Source: Apricaphanius iberus
Lineage: Eukaryota > Chordata > Actinopteri > Cyprinodontiformes > Aphaniidae
Length of the DNA stretch: 64,000 bases
Direction of reading: 5' to 3'
Assembly: GCA_028564705.1 (NCBI GenBank)
Contig: JAPXFQ010001133.1
Span: 620,001 to 684,000 of the forward strand
Shown here in pieces: positions 23,127 through 34,259 of this stretch. Numbering within the stretch: position 1 is the stretch's first letter; every line of letters starts with the position of its first letter. The position numbers and the translations under genes were made by a program. The notes beneath the pieces were generated by a model. The model was not told the DNA's origin. It made no database searches and worked only from the letters and a program-made list of their open reading frames with translations.

Positions 23127-23612
23127 CCCCGAGACCTAAAGTTCTACAGCGTGGTCAGCTGGGGTAGCAGCATCTCAGCTGGGGACAGGAAGAGACTGAA
23201 TGGACTGGTTCAGAGGCCCAGCTGTGTTCTTGGAGCCCCTCTGGACCTGGTGGAGGTAGTGAGTGAGCGGAGAATAGTGGCTAAGCTATCATCTCTGATG
23301 GATAACATCTCCCACCCTATGCTCTAGCTCTTTCAGCAGCAGGCTGCTACATCCACGCTGCGTGAGGGTAGATCATTTCCACCAGCAGTGCTCGGACTTT
23401 TTAATGATGCCCTTTTAGCCAGCCGTTGATTTAGAAAGATTTAGTTTTTCTATTATTAGTTTATTATTTTTACATACAGTATTACTGTTTTTTTAATCAA
23501 ATCATATTGTTTTTATCGTCTCTGTTTTTCTGACTGCACTGTCCTCTTTATGCGGCAATGATGAAATGTGCCATGTGTGAGACTAATAAAGGTCTTATCA
23601 TCTGAGTGTCCT
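23127..23612 (+). pseudogene. LINE C-terminal fragment, second family
   Basis: Frame FYSVVSWGSSISAGDRKRLN, then PLDLVEVVSERRIVAKLSSL, MDNISHPML, one stop, LFQQQAATSTLREGRSFPPA and LGLFNDALLASR. This arrangement (RKRLDxLVRKAxSVLGxxLDxVEVVxERR, SHPL, RxSFxPxAxxLxN) is the C-terminus of a widespread fish non-LTR family distinct from the copies at 5460 and 12311. The 3' end is CTAATAAAGGTCTTATCATC. A related fragment lies at 44370-44490. The clade is uncertain. Confidence 0.82.
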
Positions 23613-25250
23613 AGCAGTGGGATGTACCTGAAGAACCTGCATAGAGAGGTCCACAGAACCCACTTTAGATTCCTCAACCACTTCCACTGACTCCCACCAA
23701 TGAGGAGGAGCAGCAGCTCTTCTTAAAGTCAAAGCTTTCCAGCCCCACAGTTCAGCCATGTACATCTTGAATCATATTTGATTGTTCATGAACCACAACC
23801 CACCATGTCAGGTGAAAGTCATAATGTGGATGAACTGGTTAATCAGGAGCGTTACCAGTTGGTTTAGGTCTTTTTTAAACAGACCAGGGCAGAACCTTCT
23901 TTAATGCAGACCAGGCTCTCCTCCACTCTAGACACAGCCTCTCTGTGCCTCTTCTTCTAAAACAGAAATTGCTTATATTTTAAAATTATTTAGCTTAATT
24001 TTTCTCTCCTTATGATCATCTCAGAAACACTTTATTGTTAAAGCCAGAGCAGAAGTTTAAAGAAGAAAAAGCAGCAATGAATTATATCTTCATAAATCCT
24101 AACCTGAAGGCCATCTTAGCAGAAACCCAGCTTCTCTGCTTGTTCATCTTTCAACACATCTACAGGGAATTCGGCCAAACCACCTCCATGAATGAGCCAT
24201 GTCCTGAACAGCACAAATACTGCACACTTTCAGTTGCTGACAAACACATGAGTGTGATGTGTAAAATGTGTTTTCAGCTAAAAACAGGTTTTCTACCTTG
24301 TAATTCAGCCTGAAAACAGACCCTCCTTCAGAGTAGCCCACCAGGACGGTTTTATCCACCACTATGTAATTTCCTTCAGTATGTCTTCTGCACTGTAGGA
24401 AGCATTGTGTGAAAATATTAGCTATCAGGCTGTGTTTAGGTTGAGGCAGTTTAATCAGCGCTGCTTTCTTTAGATGAAGAGCTGGTGCCAGTTAAATGCA
24501 GCAGTTTTTCATTCAGCGAGAGAAATATCTAAGCAGTGCCCTCTCTTTCAGCCTCTGCCTCATCTTATCTTTTGCAGCCTTCTGCTCATTCCTCCTTGCC
24601 TTCCTGCTTTTAACTAACAAGTCAAACCAGCCAGGGATACATTCTCCCTCCGTTCTCTCCGACAGAGCTGAGGAAAAGCCAGCAAGGAAAGTTTCTGTGT
24701 TTCTGTGGAGCCTGGGAAGACAACTGTCCCCCTGTGCTTGGGAACGAAGCAGGCCAAATCAAACAGCGACTGCTGCTACAGGAAACGTCCCGCTATGAAT
24801 CCAAGCTTGGCAGAGAGAAGGGATTTCTCCATGAGCTGACTATAGAAGTCCCTTTGTATTAAACGACATCTCCCAGATGGATTCAACAGCAACTTTGATC
24901 AGTCCACAGCTCATTTCTGAACTTTTATACAAATAATCATTCCTCTACTGGTTTATTGCCAACAGTGTGGGACTTTTGGAAACAAAATGTATATTTCATA
25001 TATGGTTAATTTTGCTTTGTAGCACAATGACAGTGTTTTCTACATCTGGGTATAGCCGTTCATCGTCATCCACACCTGAAACCAGTTAAGTATTGGGAGG
25101 AAAGAAACAAGCTTTTACTAGTTTAGGAGAGTCATTCCAGCTTAGATCTTCCTCCTATCAACTGGTCCTGAATTTATTTCCAGTTACAAAAGTCCTCCAT
25201 CAAACATATACAGGTAGTTAACATGGAATTTATATACATGTAAAAAAATA
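23613..25250. other. Non-coding stretch
   Basis: The section 23640-23770 (AGGAGGAGCAGCAGCTCTTC) recalls fish retroelement phrases but is too decayed to classify. A 100-codon plus frame at 24496-24798 has a hydrophobic segment (LCLILSFAAFCSFLLAFLLL) but no start context or splice site that convinces me. Confidence 0.4.
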
Positions 25251-25723
25251 TCTTAATGTAGAGGCAGACTAAAGTAGGTTTTTTAAAGGCCGATGCCAAT
25301 ACCGATTTTTTTAAAGTTTGGTCGCCGATGGCCGATATCTAAAGCCGATATTAAGGCCAATATCAAAGGAATATATATATACTTTTTAGCAGCACATTGA
25401 TTGTGAAAGACAACTGAAAACTCACTATGTGCAATATAAGTTAAAAAGTAAATAAAACTCTTTAAATATTTATCAAACTTCAAATATAAGACATTATAAA
25501 AACAAACTCAAATTGTAACCTGAGTGAAAATGGGTTTAGAACAATAGAAAATAAGAAAGATTGGAGTACCTTTAAGCATAAAAAATAAAATTAATTCAAA
25601 CAGTAACCAGAATAATGTTGCAAATAGCTGGTGGAGGTAGAATCTGGACTTACAGTATCAAAGAAAAATTACCACACCTGATACATCGGGCGACTGATAT
25701 ATCGGTCTGCCACTATTCTAATG
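25251..25723. mobile_element. Non-autonomous hAT element (MITE) with 8-bp target duplication
   Basis: Element 25259-25715. Left end TAGAGGCAGAC, right end GTCTGCCACTA, giving 11-bp terminal inverted repeats with one mismatch. Flanking octamers TCTTAATG (25251-25258) and TTCTAATG (25716-25723) agree at 6 of 8, as expected for an old hAT insertion. The subterminal parts are packed with GCCGATAT/ATATCGG words (GGCCGATGCCAATACCG, CGACTGATATATCGGTC), typical of fish hAT ends. At 457 bases there is no transposase; movement would have needed an autonomous relative. Confidence 0.82.
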
Positions 25724-25759
25724 TAATCATATTGGTATCAATTAGTTGAGTGATAAAAT

Positions 25760-25793
25760 GACCAAATGTGTTTAAAATTAAACACATTTGGTC
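25760..25793. repeat. Perfect 34-bp palindrome
   Basis: 16-base arms (GACCAAATGTGTTTAA and its exact complement) with a 2-base AA centre, 37 bases to the right of the hAT element. It is the longest perfect AT-rich palindrome I found. It may be the centre of a second fold-back element. Confidence 0.93.
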
Positions 25794-28132
25794 CTCTAAG
25801 CAGGATTTCAGGACAAAACATACGACACAAAAACATCAAATCGCTACAGTTAGTATCAGTTAGTTAAGTGATACTTAAAATGTAGAAAATTTGCAATAAT
25901 TTCACCGAAAATTTTTCACTGAAATGTTTTACTTAAAATTTGTGTTTTTTGCTCATTTTTATTAATGATTTTCTGTGGTAGAAGTATCTGTACTGGTACT
26001 CTGTATCGGTAAATACTCAGATCCAAGTATCGGTATCATATTGGGATGAAAAAAGTGGTATCCTTAGTTTGGTGTTGTGGTGCCACACACAGCCATGGAC
26101 CAACACACATGGACCTCCACACCTGTGGGGGGCGCCAATCCAAATTCTAGCTTCAACAGGAGAAGGAGGAGTTTGGATCTCAAACAAAACTAGCTGCTGC
26201 CTGGATCTGCTTCCACTCTTTCCACGGGCCTTGCTAAGGAGAGATGCACTCTTTAAAGCTCCTTCACTGGCGAGAAATGGCTTGAATTTCTGAGAGAAAC
26301 TCACTTCAAGACACACTACTGATCGACCAGGTGAGCTGTAATCAGCTGATGAAATAAGCCCATAAATTTGGTCAAACCCTGCATAAAATATCTCTGAATT
26401 ACAGACTGCACTAAACAGAGAGAGTGAGCTTCGTGGTTGAGAACCGCAATTACAGAGGACTGATCACCCAGTGCAGCTCAGCTGAAGCTCCGCTGAAATG
26501 GGCCGGACTGTGGAAGAAGACTTAGCCAAATGAAACCAAGCTGAGAGGAACCGGACAGCCCGAGTTCTGGCTCATTGTCACTGGCTAAGCTCTTCACTGT
26601 AAGCTAGGGATGTTCTTATCCAATCACACGATCGGAAATTAGGCCCAATCACATAGTTTCAGACTCAATAAGAATCGGACCTTACCTCCCAATCAGGACT
26701 CTGATATATTCTGTATGTATATGTGAATTTTTTTAGATTCTATGAGGGTCGGGGCTAGTTCCTATCCCATGAGTTTATACCTCTTTATCTTTTATTCACT
26801 TTAAATAATATTCAATCCAAACAAGTTGAACAGCTGCAGAGGTTGTTGTTATCAGATTTAGGATTTTTTTGCCTCAGACGGATGACTTCCTCTGAGGATT
26901 TAGATGTTGCTCCAAATATTTCTCCAATTAACGGTGTGTTTACACCAAAGCATCAGAAACCCGCTGCACGCCACGCCCCTAGTTGGACCCTTGAACACCT
27001 CGACGTGGGTCCAAAGTGGAATGGACGCGCTTCAAAATATGCAATTTTGATGAAACCGCAAATGCATAACTTGGCGGAGGACTGCTCTGTAGCAGTAAGC
27101 TGGCCTCCTATCATAACAATATATATTATAGTTAACAGTAGCTATAAGCTGCTCTGCAAACATTAGCTCCACTGGCTTGACCTGATTGGGTCTCCCTGCT
27201 TCTGGAAGACAGCCTGCATTTCATGAACAATAAAGATTACTATTAACGGTATTCAAAATAGAGATCGGTTTGAAAATTGATCATTTAAACACAGAAAACT
27301 AACCTTATAAGTCAAGTGTGATACCGCCTTCTTAGTACATCGAAAATACTAGAATTAGATCAATCACTTAGTAGGAAAATAATCACAATGAAAATAAAAC
27401 TAAGGTTGCTTCTTTTCCAAACATAAAAAAATATATATATTTTTATTATTATCCAGTCACTGGTTTTATTTTTGGTAGTTAGTTTTGTTGTTCATTCTTC
27501 TTTTACTTAGTAGTTGTGTGTTACTTGCTTGGTCAGTTTTTCAATGCAAGTGTTTCCTTCCTTTGTTAAGAGGCTCTTGAATTTTTGAAAGTTATTGGTT
27601 ACTATGCAGTAATTTGCTGTTAAATGAACATTACAAACTCATCCCTCCATCTTGTGTTTAATACCTCAGTCTAATCAGGCAGATAATCACAAACAATAAC
27701 TGGGACTGAACAATTTGGCTATTATATGTTCCTGACTGCCAGGATGGTGCCCCAAATATAATAGTTTTCACACATAATTATTCATATTATTAATAATTGC
27801 CATAGGCAGTTATTTATAAATATTCATAGCGAAAACTTACTTCTATGTTATGACAGTGTGTATGTGGATCCAATGGGGGGTTCTGCTCAGGTTGAACCAG
27901 CTAGTTCTGGGCTCAGAATGGGTTAAATGTAATGAAATACAACAAAATCATATTCAGTATTTTCACTCCGTCTTGGTGTTAGCTTGATATCAAATGAATG
28001 TTAAAAAATGGAACGAGCTCTCTTATGGGTCCCATAGGTGTTCTGTCTTACACCTATATAAACATGTAACACTACAGTAGCATGCCATTATCTAAGCATA
28101 TAGTGGCCCATATTTTTAAAATGTTGACAGCA

Positions 28133-28134
<2 letters not shown>
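25794..28134. other. Non-coding, with further hAT-like debris
   Basis: Segment 25985-26070 (CTGTATCGGTAAATACTC, CCAAGTATCGGTATCAT, AAAAAAGTGGTATC) and segment 26605-26700 (TAGGGATGTTCTTATCC, then AATCGGACC) resemble the terminal parts of fish hAT transposons. Partner ends are not clear, so neither is delimited. The stretch 26925-27020 has a GTGTTTACACCAAAGC phrase seen in Harbinger-type ends. No gene is supported. Confidence 0.35.
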
Positions 28135-28168
<34 letters not shown>

Positions 28169-28199
28169 TATAGATATAGATATATATACATATATATAG
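28135..28199. repeat. TA microsatellite
   Basis: A TG start passes into a TA run with CTATATAGATATAGATA interruptions. A 69-codon frame across it is an artefact. Confidence 0.95.
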
Positions 28200-28381
28200 C
28201 TCCTTGCGCATTTTGGATGAGTTTTGAGAGGTACTCTTCTTGCCGTGGGCATCATTTATGGGAACCACTAATTAAATGTATCCCATTTTGACGAAATAGT
28301 TTTCTTCCCCTATGTTGGTCTTATGCAGCAGGGTCCAATGTGGTCCTCTGCCTTTTTTGTTTTTTACCAAGAATTACCATG

Positions 28382-29635
28382 CATCAGGCCAGAGTTGGAA
28401 ATAGTTCTAAAATATTCTACTCAAGTACCAGTATTACTACTGTGATGAAATTTTACTCAAATACAAGTAGAATTACCAGTATAAAAATGTACTCAAGTAA
28501 AGAAGTAGCTTACTTAAAATGCACTCATGTAAAAGGTACCTGATTATTATTATTTTTTTACAGCAGCTACTCCTGAAGAGTGCAAAAAGACAATGGGATA
28601 TAAAGCCGAAAGTTGCTTTTTCATATTTTTTTCAAAGTGTAATTGCAGGTTAGCTACTGTAGAAATGTATAAATCAACATAGGGAACACTAACAGTCACA
28701 AGTGCTGTGACTTTCCCCATATGACTCAAAGAGCACAAAACTTCCAGGTACCATCAAAATGTAAGATATTTAGGACAAACTATGCAATTTGTTTTACACT
28801 GGGTTACGCCTGTCAGATATTAGAACATCTTAAATAAACTTAAAACTTGTCAAATAAATGTAGCCTATAGCTAGATGACAGTTTCTTTATTTGTATCCAT
28901 CCTTAGAGTGTTACTATCTCAACCTTTTGAGCAGCATTTGATTTTTAAACTTAGTAGCGTCTATCCTTGCTCGCCTTGCAGTGACGTATTTTCTTCATTG
29001 AAAAAATAACTTCTAACATCGTCTATAGGATGATTTATTTTTAATTACTTTACAGAATGTCAAAAGTGGACAGGTCAGTGGAAAAGAAGACGTTTACTGG
29101 AGTCTTTGATTAAACTGAACTCAGCCTATTATTAAAATAGGACTTTACTCTGACAGTAGTTTAGTTTAACTTACCTCTATGTGTTTGCAGAGGACTGATG
29201 TGGAGTTTCTACACGCTGTGACCTCGGTCTCTAACCAAACGCATAATAATGCTGTTATCTTTCTTCAGATGAAGTGTCACTTACATATATGGTTTTCTTT
29301 GAGTTTAATTTTATTCCACCGGGAATAAAATTGTTCACTGGATCCATACTAGTTTCAGCTGCTTCCAGCTTTATTCTCATATCCATCATGCACTGCAGTA
29401 TTTCTGGGCAATTGTTTTTAATTATATTTATTTTTTTAATATTTTTTTTTACTAACAGTAACAGATATAATAAAAAATGTAGAGAAGGTCAATACTTTTT
29501 GAAAAAACATTATTAAGTAAAAGTAAAATTACAGACTTTAAAAATGACTTAAAGTACAATAACACACAAAAAAAACTACTCGGTTACAGTAATTCAAGTA
29601 AATGTAATTTGTTACTTTCCACCTCTGCATCAAGC
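28382..29635. mobile_element. Non-autonomous hAT element with Tol2-type ends and 8-bp target duplication
   Basis: Element 28390-29627 (1,238 bases). Left end CAGAGTTGGAAATAGTTC, right end (inward reading) CAGAGGTGGAAAGTAAC. Both match the CAGAGGTG start of Tol2-like hAT transposons. Subterminal ACTCAAGTA/TACTCAAGTAAAG words at left and ATTCAAGTAAATG at right are the short motifs expected near Tol2-like ends. Flanking octamers CATCAGGC (28382-28389) and CATCAAGC (29628-29635) agree at 7 of 8. The interior (28540-29520) has no hAT transposase blocks, so it is a deletion derivative or MITE. Boundaries rest on both the inverted repeats and the target duplication. Confidence 0.9.
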
Positions 29636-30754
29636 TTACATGTACATAGATAATAAACAGAGTTGGCACAAAGCTAGGGTAAAACCAACATCCAGACCCA
29701 TCCTGACTCATGTTTCATCCTGTTTCCTAAAGCTTCGAGCCCTGGGATCCAGTGCTGTCTGGCTCAAACAGAAGATTTAAAGGATCTATTGTGTTTAATG
29801 TGTGTAAAGAAAACTATTATCAAATCCTTCCATTTTTCTTACTGGGGCCATAAATCTGTGTGTTTTCTAGAATATTAGGAGGCCAATCATTTTAAGGCTG
29901 GAGAAACTGGGAGGATTTCTGAACTTCTTCATTTCCAATGACTACTTTTATACAGTTCTTCAAAAGCTTATCTTTAAACCTTTTAGTTTTTTTCTTTCAT
30001 TTAACATAAGTTAGAAGTTTTGGTGAAGTGAAGATAAAGTACCTTTGTAGTAAGAATAAGAAAAACTGAAGCCCAACTGAATTATGAAAAAAAGCAAAAG
30101 ATTAGGGAGGAAAAACCAGAGGAAGGTAGTCACATAAAGAAGCATGATGGGAAGAAAACAGTTTGGATGTAAGGTTAAAACCTTGCAGAAGACATAATAC
30201 AGTCCAAGTTTCAAAAACAAATAAATGAAACTGTTTTATTCTAAATTCAGTTTCCAGCTTGTTTGCCATCCTTGCAGTTTATATCACGAGTAAAACCTGC
30301 AAAATGCAAATGTATATCAGCAGGTGTTACACTCTCATTGTAGAATGTAAAAAAAACATGAGATGTGGTCCAAACATAGCAATGGAAATCATTTAAAAAA
30401 TGTGTTTCATTAATACAGAAACCTGATATTTAGATTTCTCAGGGGCGACTGAGCGTGAAGAAATGAGGCGCTGCAGATGCTGGGAGGTTTAACACCAAAC
30501 TCCCAATAACTGTAAAACATGGCTGTTATTGTAGGACTGCAGGTTCAACAGGTAAAAGCTGCTTGATGTTACCTGTTGTCTGTAATCAGTCACCTTACCT
30601 CATCATCTGAAAGAAGACAGATCATTTCTAACTGATACCATTTGTGAATTATGGTGCAGGAGAATGTGGAGTGACTAAAATCCAGCAACAAATGGCTCAG
30701 AGTTAAGAAATGGAAAGTCCATCTGTCCTTTGTCTGTCCTGCTTGTCCTTACAG
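29636..30754. other. No gene recognised
   Basis: AT-rich unique sequence. The minus frame 30011-30220 is hydrophobic low complexity. Confidence 0.45.
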
Positions 30755-30890
30755 GTTCATGGGGGAGATGGTGCTTCTGTCCAACAGTCATCGGGCCAAA
30801 ATGGAGCCAAATCGAAGAGAGAAAATGTCCTCAGACTGATGTCAAAGACTGATGGATGCTGCAAGAGGCATCTCACTGAGGGTAATTCAG
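30755..30890 (+). CDS. Exon-like segment with strong splice signals, protein unknown
   Basis: A long pyrimidine tract (TCCTTTGTCTGTCC, GCTTGTCCTTACAG, ending at 30754) is a near-ideal acceptor. The segment that follows is open in one frame (VHGGDGASVQQSSGQNGAKS, then SKRENVLRLMSKTDGCCKRH) and reaches CAG-GTATGG after 136 bases. A nearer donor, AGG-GTAATT, would give 127 bases. The encoded piece is hydrophilic, Ser/Gly/Lys-rich and low in hydrophobic residues. No partner exon was found, and a second frame is open for about 27 codons, so the frame is uncertain. It may be an exon of a host gene whose other exons lie outside, or an untranslated exon. Confidence 0.3.
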
Positions 30891-32139
30891 GTATGGGGGG
30901 GCGGGGGGGTTGTAAAATTCTAGCTATAAGGGGATAGAGGGGGTCCAGACTTTGTCTTCAGTTAATCAGATTCACTTTAGTTCATATATTCTGTCTATTG
31001 AGTAAAACAAGTTAAGTTTTCAGGAAGTAGCTAATTTTCTTTCCCACAACATTAGATACTTGGATGTGAACATGCCTTAGTAAAGAATCTAACTATTAAT
31101 GGGGGGTTACATTGAATAAATCTAAAAAATGTAGTAAAGTTTAAAACTGAACCACTGATTACACAGTAGAAATATGTCTTATTATATTTTTCACAATGTC
31201 CGTTTTAAATTTAGCAGATAAACTAAAAGATGTCTCTGGATCTAGAACATTACCAGGTTCTGGTGCATCGATTACGTCTCTCCGGGTCGTAAGAGGTGCT
31301 TATCTGTGCTGTGGGAACAGATTGGGAGTGACTGTTGCATTAGTTAGGGAAATTATGTGAATCGTGGCAGCAACAGCTAGAGGTACAAATGCTGGATTAA
31401 ATAATGCTATTATCGGTATGATGGTAGCATCAGAGACAGAAAAAGCATTAGCATGGATCATTCATGCTATTCCAGCAGCACAGAATCACCATCAAATCTG
31501 CACATTATACCTGAAGAGATGAGATCCAGATAGAAAGATGCAAAGAATTAAACCTGACAGCAAATCTTTGAATTACAAGCCACCGTGTGCCGTCGGGTAA
31601 ACAGGTGTTTAACAAAGCATGATCAAATAAAGCTTTCCTCATTGAGCCAAGAAAGCACAGAAGCACAAACACCAATTCCATTTGGAGTGAAATCCCCATT
31701 TAGCCGCAGCACACCCCTCACTGTTCCTGCTTGGAAAACAACAAAAACCAAGTAGAGACAGTGGTAGAGGTACAGCTGAAGTGAAGCCAAGCGCCATTTC
31801 TGTGTTTCATCCTGAGTTATTTGATTCCAAAAGTAGAGAGGGCAACATCAGATACCTATTCCCTGATTTTGGTGTCAAACCAGAAAAAGCTAAACACACA
31901 GATGGAAGGTAACCAAACGCTGTTCTAAAACACAGTGTGGCCATCAGGGAGCCTTTTGGTCATTCATAAGAGCTCAGCCCGTGACGGCAATGTACAAAGA
32001 TCAGATGGTTTTCACAAACTGGGGTTAGCATGAAACCCAAGGTGTGTGGGGGGTGATATCTGAGCTGTCGGTTGTGTATAAACCCTGAGACAGAGGAGCC
32101 CATGGTAAACAGAGAAAATAAATGGCTATAAACTTGGTT
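30891..32139. other. Non-coding
   Basis: A G-rich run (GGGGGGGCGGGGGGG) follows the exon-like segment at 30895-30910. Otherwise unique sequence without recognisable features. Confidence 0.45.
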
Positions 32140-32277
32140 TTATCCTGATTGAAGCCCCTGCTCAAGTCTTTTCAACAGGTGGCTGTCCTTCACAGTCTCA
32201 GAGAACCATCTGATGATCTGGTCTTCAGCTCTAAAGGCCAGAAGCTCCCAGACCTCTGCCTCACTCCAGTTTACCAT
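32140..32277 (-). pseudogene. Myb/SANT-like DNA-binding domain fragment
   Basis: Minus-strand frame of 45 codons from ATG 32277 to a stop at 32140, beginning MVNWSEAEVWELLAFRAEDQ and continuing IIRWFSETVKDSHLLKRLEQ. The Trp-Ser-x-x-Glu-Val-x-x-Leu-Leu start, followed by an Ala-Glu-x-x-Ile-Ile helix and a T-V-x-D block, is the pattern of the Myb/SANT-like (trihelix-type) domain common in fish proteins derived from Harbinger-type transposons. Only the first two helices remain and the third is cut off by the stop. Upstream in frame is a serine/arginine-rich lead (SSRSSSRSAE) back to a stop near 32356. A short genomic fossil or retrocopied exon is most likely. Confidence 0.62.
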
Positions 32278-32569
32278 CTCAGCAGATCTGCTAGATGAAC
32301 TCCTACTGCTCTGGTTGCTCTCTTTGTTAATGAAGGTTGATGGCCATGTGGCCTTTTACGCTGATCAGGGCCGGGTGTGTTTGGAGAGATATGTATGCAA
32401 AAAGATTATTTAGTCAGAAAAAGATCTGGTTTCATTAACCCTGGTGTTCTGATACTTAAAACATGCCTCAAATCTTCTACCAAATCTAATCCTACTTCTC
32501 CTTCAGCTATCATGGTTTAAAAATACAAAGATGGCTGTCAATAGCAAACCAATCTTTGGGTTTAGTTAA

Positions 32570-32877
32570 GTTGTGTGTGCGTGTGTGTGCGTGGACCTGG
32601 TATTACTATCTTTGTGGGGACCAAAAATTGGAAGTTTACTATCCAAGTGGGGACCGACCTCCCTTGTGGGGACCAAAATCCCGGTCCCCACAAGTTTGAA
32701 GCAATTTTTGAGGCTTAAAATTTGGTTTTAGTGTCAGGGTTACACTTAGGTTATGGTTAGGTTGGGGTAAGGGTCAGGGTTAGGCATTAATTTTTGATGG
32801 TTAAGGTTAGGGTAAGGCGCTACGGAAAACATTATGTCAATGAGAAGTCCCCACAAGACATAGAAACCCAACATGTG

Positions 32878-32934
<57 letters not shown>

Positions 32935-32935
32935 A
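32570..32935. repeat. Dispersed fish repeat with hairpin, GGTTAGG-like tract and GT run
   Basis: Begins in a GTGTGTGCGTG run, continues TTTGTGGGGACCAAAAATTGG and contains a perfect 12-bp-arm hairpin (32663-32674 CTTGTGGGGACC with 32683-32694). Next comes a run of GGTTAGG/GGGTTAGGCATTAAT words, then CCCCACAAGACATAGAAACC and a long GT microsatellite (32874-32934). The GGGGACC hairpin with the TTAGG tract is a phrase I associate with a dispersed repeat in many fish genomes. Class not known. Confidence 0.7.
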
Positions 32936-34259
32936 AAATGTCCCCTTTCAGACTCTTTTCCACTTTCCCTTGTAGGGTCTCAGGTGAGAGTTACGGTCCA
33001 CACTGGACAGGTCACCAGACGAGGATTTAAAGATAGAAGAACATGAATAAAATGGTAATGGTGTTTTCAAAAAGGCAGAAAAGTGACAAAGGGACAGTGG
33101 TAGGAATCCCCAGGCTGCTCCAAAGACTGGAAAGCTGGAGCATCATCCCATGATCTAATTTGTAGAATGACACCTCCTCTGAATCTTCTGCCACATGGCA
33201 GTAGATACCTCTGATTGGAAACACTACACCACTATTTTGTCTTTACATATTTAGCTGCTGGATATTTTAATGCAAATTAATGTGGTGGGATCATGGAGGG
33301 GTGTTTTTGTTGACTGGAATTAGCGTTTGTGAGCAAGCTTTTCTTCTCCATTCTCCCTGCGTTCCTTTCTCTCCTCTCCAAATTACAGCTATTAAGACGA
33401 GACTGGTGCGAGCCAAACACGGCGCTCCACTTAATGTGATTTCCCTCCTACGCACCAAGAAAAGGAATAAGAGGCAATGATTCATGGGAGCACCAGTGAA
33501 AAAGCAGCCTGAAAGACGGGAAGATGTCCACCTCCGACATGTACTCAGTGCAAACACTGGGCTTGTTTAAGGGTGTAATTGCTCCTTCTTTTCTATTTGT
33601 GAGCTGATGAGCTTAAAGCAAACATAATAATTTATGACATTGTGTATTTAAGTCTGGCTTGGCCTGACGTTACCACAACACTAATCCACTGACTAGAAAG
33701 TACCATAGAAACCTAGTTCTGGCCCCTCGCCTTAACGTGGCTTCCTAGTCTTCCTGCACAGTGATCTGTTTTTTAACTTCCCCCTGCTTGTGCTGAACTA
33801 AGTATTTTCTCTCCCAGCGTTTGCCGTGGCAGCTTTCAACACCATGAAAGAGACAGAATTAAGCTTGACAGCTCCAGTCGAGGCCTGTGATTGGCCGGGC
33901 TCTGGGGACGCTGTACAGGAAGAGAGCTATACACCACCAAAGGGCGAAGAAACAGGAAAACGAAGCTGAAACTGGTGGGAAACTCGGTGGACAAGCCAAT
34001 CAGATTAGATTCTCAAACTGTGAGAAGAAAGCTGAAATATGGAGAGGTTCAAAACCATGTGAGGACATCCTCAAAGGAGAATCAGAACAGAATAGATACC
34101 ATAGGGTGGAAGGCAAAGCAGTTCAGATTCCTCCTGGTTTTCCTCTGTTGTCTGACTCATTTAAACATACCAAACATATTTCAGTAAAAAAAGAGACAAT
34201 CCTACCATGGTGGGATGATCTGACAGCTTGCTCTGATTGATTTTCTCTTAGTCCCTTCT
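32936..34259. other. Non-coding
   Basis: The overlapping 98- and 117-codon plus frames at 33887-34240 lie in the same DNA in different registers and show no domain. Part of the interval (33235-33560) is listed separately. Confidence 0.4.
33235..33560. promoter_or_regulatory. Possible conserved non-coding element
   Basis: Repeat-free block with TTTTAATGCAAATTAATG (octamer ATGCAAAT overlapping a TAAT core), AATTAGCGTTTG, CTATTAAGACGAG and GCCAAACACGGCGC. The overlapping ATGCAAAT-TAAT arrangement is what POU/homeodomain factors bind. Inference only. Confidence 0.28.

Noticed and set aside
24496..24798. 100-codon ORF with a hydrophobic segment resembling a membrane helix
   Set aside because: T/C-rich DNA gives Leu/Phe/Ser runs by composition. 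No homologue is recalled and no promoter or splice support is visible.
28082..28291. 69-codon ORF
   Set aside because: Runs through the TA microsatellite (alternating Ile/Tyr).
32794..33030. 78-codon ORF with a Cys-Val repeat
   Set aside because: Direct translation of the GT microsatellite.
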